From Pomacea canaliculata (Eukaryota; Mollusca; Gastropoda; Architaenioglossa; Ampullariidae), in assembly GCF_003073045.1 (NCBI RefSeq), contig NC_037596.1, positions 15,131,012-15,195,011 on the forward strand: a stretch of DNA of 64,000 nt, written 5' to 3'. The position numbers were made by a program, and so were the translations under genes. The stretch's first letter is position 1. Each line of letters opens with the position of its first letter. The notes under the pieces are model-generated. The model saw only the letters and a list, made by a program, of their open reading frames with translations. It was not told where the DNA came from and made no database searches. Of this stretch, positions 60,149 to 64,000 are shown one piece after another.

Positions 60149-62830
60149 TTATTTAGAAGTATCTGCATTAGTTGCAAAGAGGATGTTGGAATACTGTGTC
60201 TCCGGCACGGTCCCGATGATCACATCAGATGTTATCTTGTCTGAAAAGTCCAGTTCTCCGTAGACCAAGCCGTCAGAATTCTTCCCAACAGGTGCCTGTA
60301 GCTGTTAGAACGAGGAGAAAATCTTGTGTTTGCTATTTACTTTCACTGATACGTACAGAAAAAGCAATTCAGATTTTTTTTTCATTCAAACCGTCATTCA
60401 TTCCTTCATTCAAAAAGCAAGTGGAAGGAAATCATCAGCAAAAACTCTGTAAAGGAGGATCAGCCACTTCTTTTAAACAGGTGATACATGCAAATAAATT
60501 CAGTGTGTCTAAGATGAATTGCATTCCCAAGACACGGTAAGTGTTAAAGGTTTTGGCACCAGACAACCCATTTCTTGACAGAAAACAGTCATTCTAGAAA
60601 CAAGCTGTACATCTTCCACAGTAACTTCTACTCCCTGAAGTAAAAAAAAAAAAAACAACTTCCCAGTGGAAAATATATTATGCCTTACTAACTAAAATAT
60701 ATAAATAACTGGGGACAGAAACGTTTTACCTCAGTTGTAGCCTCCCCTGTAGCTGTGATGCAGTCGCTTCTTTCATCTGAGAAATAGTTTGCAACAAAAT
60801 TGTATGCTCATCATTTGTACTCAAAAATAAGTGCATCCTTGATTACGTAAGTCAAAAGGTAAACGAAACTAAGGAAATGTAGAACTTTTAAGCATTTTTA
60901 ATAACACTTCTAGATTAAATGACAAAAATGATGTGGAATAAAGCTAATCATATTATAATCAGCAACTTGTAAATTAATTTTCGTGTGGGTTAGTACGTAA
61001 GACTTACTTACTTGTTAGTGATAAACTGAAGAAGGCTATATTGGTAGAAAGTAGATGGAGCATTTACAACAGGCAGTCCTTTTAGTACGTATTCATTCTC
61101 TTCTTTGGGATTCTGAACGAGGGGCTATAGGGAATAGACTAGCGGTTAGAAAAAAGTCCAAGGCGTACACACGAACCAGTCTGTTGTCGCAAAATACATT
61201 TTAGCTCTTCCCAATGGACCCAGCTATAAAGTGAGTACCTGGTCTCAAGCTAATGGAACGACGGAGCTGAGATAGCAAAGGATGCTGCAGAGATGAATGA
61301 GTAATTTCGTGAAAAGTTTAGAAGAACTGTGTTTAGCCTTGAAAGGTCAGGTGTTAGTGACCTCATTTTACTCCAAGCCAGCTTTAATAGGCCGGTGCCC
61401 ATCTTCTCTTCCTCGCTGCTTTACTTTCCCCAACAATCTATGGAATCAGGTAACCATACCCGCCAGCAAGACCGACAACATTTGCTGGGTTAGTCGGGAG
61501 TTGGACCAGAGCGCTCTCGGTTAAAAGGCCAGCTCTTTAACCACTTAGCTACCCGGTTTCTTCAATGCTGTGTACCTTAGTCAACAGTTCAGGATTATAG
61601 ATGTCCAATATTATCGTTTCGTGAATTTACAAATGATGATTGAATGAAAACTTTCCAGCTGGTAAAGATTCGTTTGGGATAATGAGTTTATGCATGTGCA
61701 AGCATGTCTGTGTAGCATGAGTGTAGACAAATGAATACAATAGGATACTAAATGTTTTCTGTACTGTCCACTTTATCACTGCCATTGTTAAGGTGGTCTT
61801 TCTACAGGAATAATACATTTGTTAAAACTGATTTAAACAAGAACTGAAGGCAAATTTCAACTTATTACAAAAACAGTAAACTGAACATCAGTCTCTTTGT
61901 AGCGAACACTTATGAAGGTATGCTATAAGCTTACCCAATGGCCTTCTATTGAAAACACAAAGGATGACTGCAGCAGTGAAGATGGTAGCACAGAGCACAC
62001 ATGAAGACCCAAGGAAGAGAAAGGTTTTCCAGAACTTTAGGTCTAACAGACAAAATTTTCTTTCCGTTAAATACGTCACCACACGCAAATAATTAGTAAA
62101 ACAAATTTGAGTTAAGAAATACTGTGTTTTGCAACAACAACAAAAAAAATCGCTACCATGAGAGATAATGTATATATACTCACACGAGAATGTCTTATTT
62201 CTGAAACTGAATGTTCTGTTTGAAATCCCGATGCTATTGTTGATAAATAAAGTCCAATCTTCCTCACACCTGTCTGTAGTTAAATTAAGAGTCAAGGTAA
62301 GATCTGGAGGTTCGCCGCTGACCTTACAATTAACTTCTTTTTGGGGAAATTCCTGTGTTAAATCTCTTATCCAGCAACTGCTGATATTTGTGTGAGATTT
62401 AAGCCTGATACTCATGACTCCTTTTTCAATTATGAAATCTTCGCCATTAGTGCCAGAAGACTGAGGAGGACCTGAAAGAGTATTCAAACGTTTCTTTTTA
62501 TTTTAGTTTTGATAAACTCAAATGGTATACGAGTATAAATGTATGTCCCAACAACAAATATCATCCATGTTATAGCGCATCTCTTGCTTAAACCAATTTA
62601 TGATAAAACGATGCATAAAGTAGAAATTAAACATATAAGAGAGGTCTAATCACAACATTTCAATTGATCAACAAGTAAACTTATCATATTTTATGTGATT
62701 TCTTGTTTGATGTCGCAGGTTAGTGTGAGCAATACAGTATTAGCTGACAATGATACTCACAATTTAACATCGCACATGGAAGAAAGAAGCACAGAATAAA
62801 TAACCCGAATAAAGTGCTGTGTATCTTCAT
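60149..62830 (-). CDS. A5: single-Ig receptor with TM and ITIM/ITSM tail
   Basis: Minus-strand exons in transcript order: 62830-62761 (signal peptide MKIHSTLFGLFILCFFLPCA), 62471-62184 (Ig domain, 96 codons), 62042-61935 (TM), 60776-60730 and 60301-60149 (TAA); 221 residues, all in phase. The Ig domain corresponds to family-A domain 3 (VNCKVSGEPPDLTLTL, DWTLFINNSIG); domains 1 and 2 are absent. The TM has about 24 residues rich in L, C and A, ending FNRRP. The tail holds LVYGEL (Y185, ITIM) and TQYSNI (Y208, ITSM), colinear with the A1 tail. By analogy with vertebrate inhibitory receptors, phosphorylation would recruit SH2 phosphatases to dampen signalling; this is inference. An optional 24-nt exon (60634-60611, GVEVTVED) would also keep frame. 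It is the only intact ITIM receptor here and lies inverted at the right edge. Confidence 0.85.
61121..61285 (+). repeat. Old SINE copy
   Basis: Diverged relative of the 9769 SINE: TAGACTAGCGGTTAGA in the A-box position and the CCAATGGACCCAGCT body block. Lies in the A5 intron, facing the next SINE. Confidence 0.55.
61318..61556 (-). repeat. tRNA-derived SINE, inverted copy
   Basis: On the minus strand, A box TAGCTAAGTGG (61551-61541) and B box GGTCCAACTCC (61507-61497) are followed by the same body as the 9769 copy (AAAGCTGGCTTGGAG, TGAGGTCACTAACACC). In the A5 intron. Confidence 0.72.
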
Positions 62831-62839
62831 GCCTGCTTT

Positions 62840-64000
62840 CTCAACCTTCTTCTCTGAAAGCATTCACACAATAACACAAGCAGAGTTTTCCGTAAAAACA
62901 TAATTAGTTTCGCATTCGCACGTTAATAATCACTTTAAGGTGTCACAGGATGTGTACATCTACCAGTTGTCTTCCTCGTCCTTTTGCTTCCTTATTTTGC
63001 TGTAGTTTGAATTTCAACCACTAACATGTACGAAAGATAAGATTCATTTCTATTTAGTGACTCATTATCGTTTAGCCTATTTTTTCCATGCTGTGCACCA
63101 TAGTAATGATCAGTACAAAAATCCTGTGATAATCTCTAAATGCAGAGAAAAGTGTAATTTAGTGATGAGTGGTATTTCATCCATTTCTTTTATTTCCCAT
63201 TTCTCATTGTTCTTATCGTGCCTATCTTCATCTCGTTATCACTCACTTCTCATTAATCTTTCTCTTTTCTTCATTCCTTTCCATGTTCTGTTGTTGTTTG
63301 CTCACTCTATTGAACCTTGCCTTACTAAGACATTAATTACTCAAACAGAAAACTAGAAGAGAGACTAAAAAGTAGTGATGTTTATGTGTCACTGTATATA
63401 TATATGTGTGTTAGTGTGTGTGTTGCTTTCTAATGTTTGTGTCATGTCGTCTGCATTGCTTGCGTTCCTTCACATTCTCTAGTATTTTAAATAAATAAAA
63501 ATACATCGTCTTGGTTTGAATGTTCTGGGCCGAAGCAGAAACTAAGTTCTCCTCACAACAAAAGCAGTGTGTGGCCTCCCGACATTAAAAGGCTCAGGCC
63601 GAATGTCGTCGAGGGAAAAGCAAGGTTGAGTGTAAAAGGTCAACTATGTATGAAAATTTCGCAGGGCAAGATCAGACCTGCTTCGTGAAAAGTTGCAGCT
63701 GGTGACAATCAAGCAAAATATCTTCCATTTTTAACAGTGAATATAATAAATGCTTAGGGAAAAGTTTAACCGAGTATGTATAAAAAGTATTAATTGAAGA
63801 AAGGAAGCTTTAATGTTTGCAATGTGATCAAAGAGATTAGATTTGTTTTACTCAATTTATAACACCATTTGCACTCTACCCCACTGCATTTAAGAAACAC
63901 CTTCATTAAAAAAATGTATCCACAATAAGAACAGAACGAAACGCTTAGATAATCCTTTATTCATGTAATGGGGAAAAAAAAACAGGATTAAAAAAAGACG
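62840..64000. other. Upstream flank of A5
   Basis: Should contain the A5 promoter on the minus strand. A T-rich 99-codon plus-strand frame (63057-63356) has no domain, and a (GT)n/(TA)n patch lies near 63398-63422. Nothing else recognised. Confidence 0.4.

Noticed and set aside
60229-60540. 103-codon plus-strand frame
   Set aside because: It overlaps the antisense of the A5 ITIM exon, whose phase, splice site and homology to A1 are convincing.

Overview
The window looks like AT-rich, intron-dense animal DNA: short signal-peptide exons, small exons bounded by phase-1 GT-AG introns, tRNA-derived SINEs, a Tigger-type DNA transposon relic and many microsatellites. The domain content (multi-copy secreted and membrane Ig-like genes, a secreted PLAT-domain gene) suggests a lophotrochozoan, most likely a mollusc. 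That taxonomic call is inference; nothing here proves it.

The main content is a cluster of ten immunoglobulin-like genes of two interleaved families, called A and B here, plus one unrelated gene. Left to right: A1 (1314-6180, +, damaged, with an ITIM/ITSM tail), A2 (8755-9661, +, signal peptide plus one domain), a PLAT-domain secreted gene (14737-12841, -), B1 (17890-19435, +), B2 (21992-25539, +), A3 (30005-31663, +), B3 (35746-40448, +), A4 (43941-45678, +), B4 (49798-52585, +), C1 (56713-58443, +, a B-like mini membrane protein without an Ig domain) and A5 (62830-60149, -, single Ig domain with ITIM/ITSM tail). Gene spans include introns; exon coordinates are in each entry.

Family A has a signal peptide, an unusual cysteine-rich domain 1, an Ig-like domain 2 and an Ig-like domain 3, each on its own phase 1-1 exon. 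A1 and A5 add a transmembrane exon and a cytoplasmic tail with a canonical ITIM (LxYxxL) followed 23 residues later by a canonical ITSM (TxYxxI). A2, A3 and A4 have no detectable membrane segment and run into a stop just after their last domain, so they look secreted. Family B has a signal peptide and two Ig-like domains, each split over two exons, then a transmembrane exon and a short tail without ITIMs.

A3-B3 and A4-B4 are two copies of one two-gene unit: A-to-A spacing is 13.94 kb and B-to-B spacing 14.05 kb. A working idea (inference) is that this is an innate-immune or self-recognition locus in which secreted A proteins, membrane B proteins and inhibitory A receptors evolve by tandem duplication, exon loss and pseudogene formation. 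The rest is intergenic: SINEs, a Tigger remnant (53684-54548), an LTR-like dispersed repeat in two copies, a degenerate repeat array with a conserved hairpin (about 25.9-27.8 kb), a local duplication near 41 kb and simple repeats.
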